Shown here: positions 50,210 to 61,459 of the stretch, piece after piece
Numbering within the stretch: position 1 is the stretch's first letter
Layout of the letters: each line of letters opens with the position of its first letter
Position numbers and translations under genes: made by a program
Notes under the pieces: generated by a model
What the model saw: the letters and a program-made list of their open reading frames with translations, nothing else
The model's database searches: none
Told to the model about the DNA's origin: nothing
Assembly: GCA_963662155.1 (NCBI GenBank)
Contig: OY759267.1
Location: 18,965,938 to 19,029,937, forward strand
Length of the DNA stretch: 64,000 nucleotides
Origin: Lamellibrachia columna
Lineage: Eukaryota; Annelida; Polychaeta; Sabellida; Siboglinidae
Direction: 5' to 3'

Positions 50210-50880
50210 TGGAAAAGTGAGTAAACCCCAATTTACGAGTTCACAACATATGCGCGCGCAAACACATATCATCCAAATAATCACATCAAATGAGTTATAT
50301 GGAAAATGTTGTAAAAGCAACACCCATACACAAATAAGAACACAATAATTAATTTAAACCAACATTTAATGGGATAGTCAGCCAACATCTAAAAAAACTG
50401 TTTTTCACAAAATACAGTTGTTTTAATCTTAATTTTCACGAATTCTAAAACATAATTTCATGATGTTTCCATAATGAATAATTTTAAAACAGTATATTGC
50501 ATGTACGAATAACAACTTAGTGACCTTATATGAACCAACCAGAACGTAAGATGATATGTAAGTAAACATTACAGATAGAACATGAAAATGTTGACTCTAA
50601 TACAAGATGTTCACCATATGACTGTCCCCTTGATCCCACGTGACATATATACCACCATGTTAAAGGTCCTTGTTGACTAGATATGACTTAGCATAGCATT
50701 ACATTACTTACATAGTCATGCCTCAAGTCCCAAAATTATACGTAGGTTAATTAGTGCTGGCATCTGGCGAATGTAGGCTACACTAAATATTCAGGAAGGT
50801 GTTTTGGCATTACAGGGTAGATAACAATTAAACATTGCGATTCACTTTGAAGAGTATGATTGATTGTAGTTATGGGTGGC
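50210..50880. other. AT-rich stretch without recognised features
   Basis: No coding frame, RNA gene or repeat family recognised. Confidence 0.4.
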
Positions 50881-50892
50881 AAACATCATTTA

Positions 50893-51957
50893 TTATAACA
50901 AGAAACTTACCCGATTAAAGTCTGGAGCAAGCGCTGCCTTGATGATCTGGGTAGTATTGGTTCTCCCCGCCGGGAACATTTTTGTAATGTCACAGTCTGG
51001 AAACATTTTCCCAACAATCTTGCTAAAATCGTCCGTTATCGCCAACGGCAAGTTGCTCTTGGCAATAAAGTTGACAAACATGGTTTCTGCTGCCGTTACC
51101 CTGTCTACATTTGCTGCCGTTACCCTGTCTACATCTGCTGCCGTTACCCTGTCTACATCTGCTGCCGTTACCCTGTCTACATCTACTGCCGTTACCCTGT
51201 CTACATCTACTGCCGTTACCCTGTCTACATCTGCTGGCGTTACACTGTCTACATCTGCTGGCGTTACCCTGTCTACATCTGCTGGCGTTACCCTGTCTAC
51301 ATCTGCTGCCGTTACCCTGTCTACATCTGCTGCCGTTACCCTGTCTACATCTGCTGCCGTTACCCTGTCTACATCTGCTGCCGTTATCCTGTCTACATCT
51401 GCTGCCGTTACCCTGTCTACATCTGCTGCCGTTACCCTGTCTACATCTGCTGCCGTTACCCTGTCTACATCTGCTGCCGTTACCCTGTCTACATCTGCTG
51501 CCGTTATCCTGTCTACATCTGCTGCCGTTACCCTGTCTACATCTGCTGCCGTTACCCTGTCTACATCTGCTGCCGTTACCCTGTCTACATCTGCTGCCGT
51601 TACCCTGTCTACATCTGCTGCCGTTACCCTGTCTACATCTGCTGCCGTTACCCTGTCTACATCTGCTGCCGTTATCCTGTCTACATCTGCTGCCGTTACC
51701 CTGTCTACATCTGCTGCCGTTACCCTGTCTACATCTGCTGCCGTTACCCTGTCTACATCTGCTGCCGTTACCCTGTCTACATCTGCTGCCGTTACCCTGT
51801 CTACATCTGCTGCCGTTACCCTGTCTACATCTGCTGCCGTTACCCTGTCCACATCGGTGTCGGCGGCGACCGCGCGACAGAGCGACCCGTACGGGACAGA
51901 GCAGAAGGAAACAGGAAACAGGAAACAGGAAATATTTATTCGTCCCAAAGACAACAA
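50893..51957 (-). pseudogene. hAT-type transposase N-terminal fragment with a huge internal repeat
   Basis: The minus-strand frame is open throughout. After a short leader it repeats the octapeptide VDRVTAAD about thirty times, then continues AAETMFVNFIAKSNLPLAIT, DDFSKIVGKMFPDCDI, AAGRTNTTQIIK-like text and ALAPDFNR. This matches the 'FxNFxxEHNLPLAxxDH...LFPDSKIAKxxxxxRTKTT' region of DUF4371/hAT proteins. The last codon is followed by GTAAGT, a possible splice donor. No RNase-H-like domain follows. A plus-strand frame across the array is a mirror artefact. Confidence 0.6.
51090..51862. repeat. 24-bp minisatellite, about thirty-two copies
   Basis: CTGCCGTTACCCTGTCTACA TCTG units. A TTATCC variant recurs three times at similar spacing, suggesting a higher-order duplication of six units. 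Confidence 0.95.
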
Positions 51958-52038
51958 AACAGAGTATTCAAAACAAAAAACAATACAATATACTACATCT
52001 ATGTCGACATGAGAAAACGCAGTGGCAAGAATATACGG

Positions 52039-52420
52039 TCATATAAAATAAAAGATAATGTCATATGAGGGACGGGAGACTCCTACTAAGACTAAAAACT
52101 CGCCTGCCTTCGTTCTAAGGCAGTCGCACTCTATGTGTCGTTTGAAATCGTTTATTCTAGCCGTGCCCAACGCCAAAATGCACATCGCATGCCATGGCAT
52201 AAGTTTTGTTTCTGGCTTCGTTACTTGCGCGTATATACCGAAAATCACAAACTCAAGAGTTGAAAGAAACAGCCTCCCCCACTCAACATTCTTTTTCTTT
52301 GGCAGACTCGCGAGGATTTATGTTGCTTCGCGTCGCCATTTCGACCCTCGTGGCGCCCTTCCGAGAACGCATGCGCGAGGAAATGTGAAACCCCCTCATT
52401 TAAGACGAAAGAAATAACGT
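52039..52420 (-). other. Open frame of unknown nature
   Basis: Minus frame ALGTARINDFKRHIECDCLR then TKAGEFLVLVGVSRPSYDII. It may be the N-terminal zinc-finger part of the neighbouring hAT element, but no complete C/H set is visible. Confidence 0.25.
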
Positions 52421-52429
52421 GTTCATAGA

Positions 52430-53400
52430 ACGTTCAATGGTGCACAACAAGAATGGCCTAATGCACAAGAAATATATTTAATTTTGGGGTAAAAAATTTG
52501 GGGAAAAATACCAAAAAGCAGGACATTTCAACCAAAAAGCGGGAAAGCAGGATCAAGGTAAAAAAGCGGGATTTCCCGCCCGAAAGCGGCAATGTTGACA
52601 CATATGGGTGTGTCAATGATATGACAAATATGAATTTAACTGGATAGTTTCCGGGTTGATAAGGACATCATTTTCATCATGTCATTTTTAAACATAACGA
52701 CTACCTACGAATCGAAATTTCCCATAAATTTTTGCATTTCTTTTGTGTACAATTACATGATATTTCATTTTAATGTAACACATGGGTAGATTTTCAATGT
52801 TTTGTGGTATATAAAATAGCACGTTAGCAAACAGGGCTAGCCAATTTTTAGGACCCCGCCTGAGGATTCGTAGCGAGTCGAAACAGTAGCTCCACCTAGC
52901 GGGTTTCACGGAGGCAGCATTTCAAAGGCACAGATAGATCATATTAGTAGTGGTTGAAAACACTGAGGCGAAATATCCAGTTAGTTCCTCCGTAATTTAA
53001 AATCCATTTTATATAATCATCCCAGTATTGTTACTAAATGTTATAAATATGTTGATCCTTGCTTGCAGAATAACGGTTACTAACTGGTATAGCCATACAT
53101 TGCTTAGCCATTTGTCTCAACTTTGTCTTCGATCGTGAACGCGGTGACTTGTTAACGATGGCGATAATAGTGGTGCCACCTAACGTAGTTATATCTTATA
53201 CTACCTCTGGAATAATTCCCGCGGAAAGACATGCAGCCTAGTGAAGTAGGAGTTTTCCTTTCTTCGAGGATAAAGTTGTGATAAAACTTTGGTGTGCTTA
53301 GATGGTGCACGGGCGACGTCGTGACAAGAAAGCACCCGGGAGTAAATGAAGATGGGTGATCGCTATAATAATCTGGCAATATTGAGTCAATCTGCTAAAT
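52430..53400. other. Non-coding stretch with a short palindromic motif and a dispersed repeat
   Basis: 52500-52590 has AAAGCGGGA repeats and the palindrome GCGGGATTTCCCGC. 53060-53190 shares GTGGTGCCACCTAACGTA and flanks with 58215-58310. Confidence 0.5.
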
Positions 53401-53409
53401 TAGGAGCTG

Positions 53410-54070
53410 AGGGAGGACGTTTCTGTAAGAGAGCCTCACGAGGAAGTTTCTATAAGAGAGCCTCACGAGGAAGTTTCTGTAAGAGAGTCTCACGAGGAAG
53501 CTAGTGAGGAACCGGCTCAAGTGAAGAGTGGATGGTAGAAGGTAGCGTGGAGAATGAGAGCGAGGGATGGGGGAGTGGACAACGAGAGCGAGGGATGGGG
53601 GAGTGGACAACGAGAGCGAGGGATGGGGGAGTGGAAAATGAGAGCGAGGGATGGGGAGTGGAGAATGAGAGCGAGGGATGGAGGGAGTGGAGAATGAGAG
53701 CGAGGGATGGGGGAGTGGACAACGAGAGCGAGGGATGGCGGAGTGGAGAATGAGAGCGAAGGATGGGGGAGTGGACAACGAGAGCGAGGGATGGGGGAGT
53801 GGAGAATGAGAGCGAGGGATGGGGAGTGGAGAATGAGAGCGATGGATGGGGAGTGGAGAATGAGAGCGAGGGATGGGGGAGTGGAGAATGAGAGCGAGGG
53901 ATGGGGGAGTGGAGAATGAGAGCGGGGGATGGAGGGAGTGGAGACGGTTGGTGGAGACGACAGTGAAACGGGACTAGTGACAAAGAAGAAGGGGAAACAA
54001 AATGGACGACCGGTATCGGAGCCGGCCTCACTCCGGACTACAGGGATAAAGAGGAGAGCAACAATCTACC
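53410..54070 (+). pseudogene. LINE 3' end expanded into minisatellites
   Basis: Plus strand: ESLTRKFL units repeated three times (53415-53505) leading to ESLTRKLVRNRLK, then a 28-bp array whose units encode GEWRMRARD (53545-53940), then EWRRLVETTVKRD and stop, and the 3' end CTACAGGGATAAAGAGGAGA. This is the C-terminus of the LINE family at 29.5-30.1 kb, in opposite orientation. Confidence 0.8.
53545..53940. repeat. 28-bp minisatellite, about fourteen copies
   Basis: Unit GGGGGAGTGGAGAATGAGAG CGAGGGAT with AATG/CAACG variants and a few 27-bp units. Confidence 0.95.
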
Positions 54071-54840
54071 ACTATTATGATCAAATTAATTCTAACTGTA
54101 CCTATGACCAATCGACAAAATAAAAGAGAAACACAGGGAAACATGACACCATGAAGAAGGGCAGTTACAGTTATGTTGTGTACTATCAGTGACCACGCAT
54201 GCAGTGAGGGCGCATTCACGTTATTGTTTAAATAATCGTATTTCAATTTGCCCAACTTTGGCGATGCATGTTTACTCATATAAACGTATGGTTTCACAAC
54301 TATCGGTTTGTTGATCACGAAATGCTTAACAAAGTTAACCTGCACGACCGTGGTCTGTTGCTGGTGAGTGGTCAGTTGCTGGCCGACGAATTTCTCCAGA
54401 CCCAAATTTCATAAACGCCTCTGTACACTGAACCTAACTGGGTGTAATCAGAGTCTAGGCTGTTTAAAGGTATGTTGATATTGACTCGTTCGTGATATTT
54501 ATGCGTTCTGACCACAACTTATTTATTCATGCTTACCTACAGTTAACGTACAATAACCCGGTTTTCCAACGCAGCAAAATGTGTCATAGCTAAGGCAACA
54601 ATTAGCATTATCCAAGTGTGTGGAAATATGATAAATATCTATATTCTAACGAGTGATGTCACCTGAAGTCACGACCGTTCCTAAAGTAATAGTGGCCACC
54701 ACACCAAAGACCACCGCACAACACAAATGGCATTATAATGACAAATAAGGAATGGTGTCAGCTAAAGTGCATTTCGGGAACGTGCGGACGCACTGGATGC
54801 GGAAATCACGACTCGTAGTTAATACGATATTCCGCAGCTA
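54071..54840. other. Stretch without recognised features
   Basis: No protein-like frame; ordinary AT-rich sequence. Confidence 0.4.
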
Positions 54841-55013
54841 ATATGCAGGAATTCAGTATGTATAAAAATAGACCCCCGGGGAGCGGCACTTGCCAGTGTA
54901 CCACCCTTGAGACAAATTCCACGTTTCGTGGACATGTTTTCTGTATCCGACGCACGTTAACGCTCGCAACGCATTTGGGGCATAATATCACAAAAAACTC
55001 CTATTGGGTAAAT

Positions 55014-55026
55014 ACTTACTTACGTT

Positions 55027-55112
<86 letters not shown>
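55014..55112. repeat. (ACTT)n microsatellite
   Basis: Lies directly at the 3' end of the adjoining minus-strand LINE fragment, so it reads (AAGT)n in the element's sense. Confidence 0.95.
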
Positions 55113-55113
<1 letters not shown>

Positions 55114-55290
55114 GTCCTCTTCGTATCCTAGTTGGTGCACAAGACCACTGAATTCTGCCTTTTTGTGCGGTTTCTAGCTGCATTCTCTGCCATCTTCAAA
55201 AAACTCCATCCAAGTTGTTTTCTCTCTCCTTCTACATCCTTCTGCGTGTTGATTTCGGTCTTCCTCTCTTCCCTTTACCCCCTGGACCCA
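55113..55290 (-). pseudogene. LINE 3'-terminal fragment ending in (AAGT)n
   Basis: Minus strand: GKGKRGRPKSTRRRM, then RRREKTTWMEFFEDGREC and SGLVHQLGYEEDK in another frame. It corresponds to the [12 protein letters not shown] ... LC-end of the LINE at 63.3-64 kb, followed by the tetranucleotide tail. Confidence 0.65.
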
Positions 55291-55344
55291 GGTCAGTGCT
55301 ATTTGTGACACGTAGAAACGCTTTTTACAATAACGGGTGGAAAC

Positions 55345-55668
55345 TGAGATGTCAAATGTACGTTCTTATCTAGCGCCGTTTACAGTCCTTGGGACTGCTC
55401 AGAACGCTTCACATTTCATCAACTCAAATACCTGTTCATACCAACGCCAACTCGACCTCTCTGGGAAGAATTCAGCCACGCTGCAGTTTCTTCGTTCATG
55501 TATATCCATCACTGTCTGTGCGGCGAGGTACTCATTTACAGCTGAGCGAACTGACGCAACGTTGAGTAAACGAAATTGCCCAAGCTTCGAAACAGCTGCA
55601 AGATGGTTAGAAACCTGGTTCTCTCGATTGAGAGTCCGATGATCTAACCACAACGCCACCACCGTGTC
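55345..55668 (-). repeat. tRNA-derived SINE, free-standing copy
   Basis: Full-length copy with body AACTCGACCTCTCTGGGAAG, GCCACGCTGCAGTTTCTTCG and a tRNA-like head (A-box-like TGGCGTTGTGG on the minus strand near 55657-55667). The B box has decayed. The GGCAGACCTG array of the 36-kb copy is not present. Confidence 0.65.
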
Positions 55669-55769
55669 CCACAATCTATGAATAAAACACGTTAGCAAAT
55701 AATCTATATCTTGGAACAATAGATATTTTCAACGTCAAATCCACTCAACGAGAAACGGTTATCTTTTTG

Positions 55770-56600
55770 ACAGAAGTCTAAAACATGTTTGGGGAGGGAG
55801 TAATTTAGACAAATTCTCAAGGATGATATACTGGCAATGTATCGAATGTCCCCTCCCAGGAATAAAATACGTTGCTTGACGTACATTCACTTCCACATCA
55901 CTCGGAGTCCATTTTTTGTCTCGGAAATTCGCTTAAGAGGATCAGTCGCTTAGCAGAATCAAATAGCCCTGGCCAGAAGTGATTACGTAAATGAAGTCTA
56001 CTGCATTAGGCGCGTCGTTTATCGTGTTTAATGGCTCGAAGCGGCAGTGAAAATCAGCGCTCTGCGAGAACATACGCTTTTAGTGTTGTGCAACATCGAA
56101 ACGGTATACCAGCTATCAAAGTAGAGAAGTCGTGACCGTCACGAGTATTATTAGCGCCATAATGCGTTCTATCATTAGGAACGGCAACAACGCGTTGTTT
56201 ACTAAGAAACTTGGTGTTAGCTAGTACGTGTGGTTTCTGAATAATCATCGGAGTCGATATGTTGTCGTTGCATTGCCATCGCTGTCGCTTACAGTTGTGC
56301 CACCGTCACGACTAGCAGGATTTACTGGCCTCGAAATGTCAAACTGTTTTCAGGGTCCATGATTTTCTGGGTCGAAGTGACCTAAACCACCCAGAAATCC
56401 ATGGACCCTGACAACAGTTTGGCATTGACCTAAACGACATCCGGTGTGTCCTATGTGGTAAATAAATCAAGGCCAAGAGTTATTTACGGACAACTCTGTA
56501 CAACCGTACATGGCTGACACAGTGAAATATACGCGTGCAAGCACACGCACGCACATGCACGTAAACGTCCACGCGAACAGAGAGACAAACACCACAGTTT
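55770..56600. other. Dispersed-repeat region without genes
   Basis: 55770-55890 is related to 24457-24545. 56060-56140 is related to the arms at 59.06-59.57 kb. An inverted repeat lies at 56338-56442. Confidence 0.5.
56338..56442. repeat. Inverted repeat, arms about 36 nt
   Basis: CAAACTGTTTTCAGGGTCCA and its near-complement TGGACCCTGACAACAGTTTG, continuing through the CCCAGAAA/TTTCTGGG pair. Confidence 0.8.
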
Positions 56601-57257
56601 ATGGCAAATTGGGACACTTCGAACAAGCAAATCCGAGCAAAAAGAGCCACGGAATACAAAGAAGATTTGGAAACTGATAAGATTTGGAAACTGATAAGAT
56701 TTGGAAACTGATAAGCGGTGTTCTGCAGAAAGACTCTTGATCTGTCACAGAACGTAGAACTTGCTCAGGTTACTCGAATATCCCTTTTTGTCATAACTCT
56801 TTGACTTTGACTTTACTTTTTGATAGCGTATTGTTTGTTTCACATAGTTTTACGATAGTACACGCGGAAAGGCTTGCGTTCAATTGATAACTTATTTCTA
56901 AATGTTTATTTCCGTTTCTGGTCATTCTGTCAAACACCTACTGTTTACAAACGTATTAGTTCGTCTTCTGAACGAAGCGTGACAAGTCAGGACGTAGTTA
57001 ATTGTGCGTGACGGTGGCCTTTTCACTGCTGATACGAACTCTGTTGTTGCTGAGAATGACGACACCGTTGCCGTGACAAGACATGCCACATCCCGTTACA
57101 GTCACATTCACAGGCTCCACCGCAAATGGTGGATCCAAGATGTAGCCTTTCTTGGGATGGGGGATCACGAGAATCAGGGTAATAAGTCTTTCTGAGCTCA
57201 ACAACATGACGAATAACTGTTAAGCCAATTTTATTGAGGATGCGCCAGCAACAAATC

Positions 57258-57258
57258 T

Positions 57259-57327
<69 letters not shown>

Positions 57328-57330
57328 CGG
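57258..57330. repeat. (ACGC)n microsatellite
   Basis: Pure ACGC at the position equivalent to the tracts in units A-C. Confidence 0.95.
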
Positions 57331-58435
57331 TATGCAAACAGGTATGCATTATGAATAACGGTATATTGCCAGCCCATGAGAGAAGTTCTATTTTGGCCAA
57401 TTCATCCTGCTGCTGGGGCCACCTTATGACGTACACAATATGACGTACACAATATGACGTACACAATACGCACGAACACATCTAGTGCTCGCCGCACAGT
57501 AAACCACGACTCAGCTAAGAAGCGTTTATTTCAATATAAGTAAACCAGAGAACTACCGACAATATTTTATCACAACAAACATCAATCACCAGTGGCATGT
57601 CTAGTATATCTCAATGTATGGGAAGTGATTTGGCTGCTGATTACCAATGTTTTTTTAGGTGTTAGGACAGTTGCGGTGGGCAATTAAATGTAGCCAACAC
57701 AAAACAAAACAATTTTTTTTCTTAAATCCAGCGCTAAATATACATATAAACAAATATTACACTATTTGTTGACAGTCAATTCATGGTTATGTAACAATCT
57801 GTATGTATGTCTGGCTGCCTTTCTGCTGTCTTTCTGTTGGAGTAATTTACATCTAGATTCATGCTATTGCTAGATGTAAATCAACCAAGAGTCGTGATTT
57901 CCAGAACTGATTCCGTATCTAAGATAATAGCACACGCGCGTTGGTCGTGGTCACAGCGGCTACATCTGGTGCTGCCCTCTGCCCACTACGGCTGAGATTT
58001 AGGCTGACGTCACATGTTACAAAATAGGCATTTCTTTTGCAACCGCTCAGTTGGATATTGTGGGCACAGCGCCAACAAATTTTGCTGCGTTGTCAAATAT
58101 AATAAAAGCTATCCTACAACAAACCGATATTTCTGAAACCTTACATCATCGGAGCATGTAAAATTTAGCTGCTATCGTAGAATGTATATTTATCTGATAT
58201 TTGTCATGGAGATGAGGAAACACTTAGCCGATTGTGTCAACTTGGTCGTTCGACCGTGAACTCGGCGATTAACTACGCCAATAACAGTGGTGCCACCTAA
58301 CGTAACGGAGTTCCATCTTAAAACACCTCCTACAATTTAGCGCCCACCATACCCATAAAAATACCGTAATCACTCTGGCAGGGAGACACGGGGCTGTCAC
58401 GCGGCAGTCTGTCCATAATCACGAGTGAATATATC

Positions 58436-58625
<190 letters not shown>

Positions 58626-59057
58626 GTAAATAGCACACTTGGATATTGCTGACTGTGGATACAGCCCCAACACGTTTTATTGCGTTATCAGATACAACAA
58701 GATTTGGCATTTGTAGGTTTACTGTAGGTGAACTTGGATAAATCCTTAGTTGACCTCGGGGTTTGTAAAATAATGTTGTCAGGATGCAGTGTGATCCTGA
58801 ACGGGTCAACTACACCCAATTAGGTGCCGCTAGAGGCTTTGTGTACAAAGGCATTTCTGACATTTGTTTGGAGAAATTCATCAAAATGTAAAGATTATTT
58901 TGCCTTGCCCTACAATAAACAAATATATTTTTGAAACCATGCGTTATGCAGACTGCATGCATGCATTTCTAACAACCGTCACGACAACGCTGCTGTTCAA
59001 ACCCGTTCGAAGTAAGGATTCGTGACATGGCGCATTGGGTTATGTTGCTATTTATAC

Positions 59058-59348
59058 GTCGACCGGTCACGACTGCTCTACTTTCAAGGATAGCCATTTT
59101 CCTATGTTGCACAGCGATAAAAGTGAGCATTGTTGTAGAGCATACGATATATAATTACACACACGATAACACATCTTATCTACTGTACATTCATAAAAAT
59201 ATGTGGACACCCATTTCGTGGGGAGGCCATATGTCTGTATGTTTTTCTGTTTGTATGTCTGTATGTTTGTCTGTCATGCATGTATGTAATTATGTATGTA
59301 CGTTTGTATACATGCACGCATGCATGCATGCATACATACATACATACA

Positions 59349-59382
<34 letters not shown>

Positions 59383-59578
59383 CATACATGACAGACATAC
59401 ATACATACACGCAGGCATACATACAAAGTAGAGCAGTCCTGACCGGAAGACGTACACTTAGCGTGTTTATGAATGAACAGTAGATAAGACGTATTATCGT
59501 GTGTATAAGTATATACCGCATGCTCTGCAATAATGCTCGCTTTTATTGTTATGCAATATCGGAACGCTGCTAGTCTTT
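59058..59578. repeat. Large imperfect inverted repeat with microsatellite centre
   Basis: Left arm (about 59060-59200) and right arm (about 59462-59578) pair over TTTATGAATG-ACAGTAGATA AGA, TTATCGTGTGT, GCATGCTCT and TGCTC-CTTTTAT. The centre is TCTG/ATGT/ACAT repeats (59226-59425). Confidence 0.7.
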
Positions 59579-59585
59579 AAAGGTT

Positions 59586-59635
59586 GTCGTGATGGTTATC
59601 GTGACGGTTATCGTGACGGTTATCGTGACGCTTAC
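59586..59635. repeat. 12-bp tandem repeat (GTTATCGTGACG), four copies
   Basis: Directly adjoins the right arm of the inverted repeat. Confidence 0.9.
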
Positions 59636-59739
59636 CGGATCCTTTGGTGTCGAAATATAAAACCGTTTTCATTGTCTGCAGGGTTCAGGGTCAAAGTGAC
59701 CCCGTGTACCGGCGGTGGTGAAAAATAAAGGGCTGGACT

Positions 59740-60780
59740 TATGGAGATTACTAAGTACAAATGTAATGTGCTGACACAGTAAAATGACTCGTACCTTTAA
59801 CATTACTCAGATCTAAGTTGCACAGTGCTTACTTGACATAATAACTAGCACAACACATGGTGACTAATCCAGGGACTAGTCCAACATATAAATGGGGGCG
59901 CGGGGTTGGGAGATCGCCTGTTACAGTGTAAATCTATTTAGACACAATCCGAACGCTCAACAACGGTTGTCAATTAATCTGGGGTTGGTCGAATTATCAA
60001 GGGGCATTCTGTCTCAAATAAACCAAAATAGCAAAACGTTTTTGCACTAATTTTTTACTCAACCAAATTTGTTTTTAAATTAGTCCACAGGTCAATATAA
60101 CCACACATGTCAAACCATAGGGCTGTAGCTATAATAGTTTCTGAGTTATGGCCATATCAAATTATGCGGATTTTGTAATTTTTGCTAATTGTCGGAAATT
60201 ATGGTCGTGGAGATTTCTTGTTCTACCAAAAATACCAATAAAAAAACTATTTGTGCTAGAATTTTGTATATTTCAACGGCAGATTGTGGGAGAAATAATA
60301 TGTGATACAATAGTATGTATGTTACTATCTACGTATGACGGAGATCAAGCATGCCAAAATGTTAATGTCGACGCCTTTGCGTAATCTGCGCCAAATTTTA
60401 AAAGCAAATGCGTAATAATTTCTCGGCTTCTGACTACGCTTTAATTAGTTTTGCAAATTAATGATGAACAATTTGTTATATTGCTAGGCAAAACCTATTC
60501 GAAATTTACTTAGCAAATGAACTTTGACGCTATAACCAGTTTTGGACGTAACATCCGTGCTAATGCATAGTCTAGTGTAGTTGATTTAGGTGTTGTCAAA
60601 GACTATTTCGATAATTTGGGAATTTATTGACATTACTATTGTGTTACTGTTTATATCATGACATGAAACTGACTATTTTCATAATCTAAATTTCTGATAG
60701 TAGCGCCAAATCTCTGTGTTATATACACACGTTTGCGATTATGTATCCTGTCCTTGAATTATAAGCACGGCAAGACGATC
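59740..60780. other. AT-rich stretch without recognised features
   Basis: No convincing exon, RNA gene or repeat. Confidence 0.4.
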
Positions 60781-60788
60781 CAGCAGCA

Positions 60789-60890
60789 TTGAGGGATAAG
60801 GTCGTCAAGTTCTTCCACTCTAAGGGAATTGACATCGAACCCAATTACATTTTTGCGTGTCACACGCTCGGTACTGGCACCAGAAATTCA
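60789..60890 (+). pseudogene. Fragment resembling LINE ORF1
   Basis: RDKVVKFFHSKGIDIEPNYI then CHTLG resembles the coil-linked region of non-LTR retrotransposon ORF1 proteins. It is short and isolated. Confidence 0.35.
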
Positions 60891-60930
60891 TCAGCGACTC
60901 AACACGGTGACTCCACTAAAATGAACTCAA

Positions 60931-61140
60931 CTACTTCGCTTCGTTTGATACCATATTTGAACCATGGCACCTGTACACACAACTGACTAATGCAGTTATG
61001 TTGTGGTTAATTCCAAATTCAACAGTTACACATTCCAGTACATTATCAACTATGAATGACTTAGTTTCACATATTCGCCCATTTAGCGTTTTGTTAACAT
61101 TAATAACCACACCACCACCTTTTCTTTTGCTCTGACGACA
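60931..61140 (-). pseudogene. LINE endonuclease fragment
   Basis: KRKGGGVVINVNKTLN followed by VDNVLECVTVEFGIN and ALVSCVYRCHGSNM matches the AP-endonuclease domain of CR1/jockey-like non-LTR elements, with the usual GGGV and VSCVYR motifs. Only the central part remains. Confidence 0.6.
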
Positions 61141-61170
61141 TGAAAAGCATCGTAACAATAACAATTATAA

Positions 61171-61455
61171 ATGAAACTGCGATACAATCACCCCGAGTTC
61201 CTACGACAGCCACCATTTGCCATACACTGCTGTCTAGCAGGACTTGATAACAACGCAGAGTGGACGCCGAACGAGAATGATGTATTCCTAAAGAAAATAC
61301 TAGATAAAGACCTGCTTGTGACGCTGAATCGGGAGAGTACGGGACACACTGAAGCACACCATAGGGATGGAGTAGTTGATATAACTTCCCTCTTCCCGAG
61401 ACGAATGACGCTGACGTCAGTATTGGAGAAACCGCCAGACGATAGGAACGTTAAG
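61171..61455 (+). CDS. Possible single exon of a Tudor-type protein (partial)
   Basis: An open frame holds PPFAIHCCLAGLDNNAEWTP followed by DVFLKKILDKDLLVTL. This resembles the segment of TDRD/RNF17-type extended Tudor domains (pattern PxxAxxCxLAG, then W, then F-x-K-x-L). A weak GTTAAG donor lies near 61450. The ATG at 61171 may not be a start, and a splice acceptor is not clear. No neighbouring exons were found, so this could be a stray exon or a pseudogene. Confidence 0.3.
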
Positions 61456-61459
61456 TCAG

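Noticed and set aside
50876..52046. Plus-strand open frames across the 24-bp array (AAVTLSTS and LPLPCLHL)
   Set aside because: Mirror frames of the array; only the minus frame connects to a recognisable protein motif.
59027..59530. Frames with YIHTYIHTYI and VCMYVCMYVC
   Set aside because: ACAT/ATGT tetranucleotide repeats in the centre of an inverted repeat.
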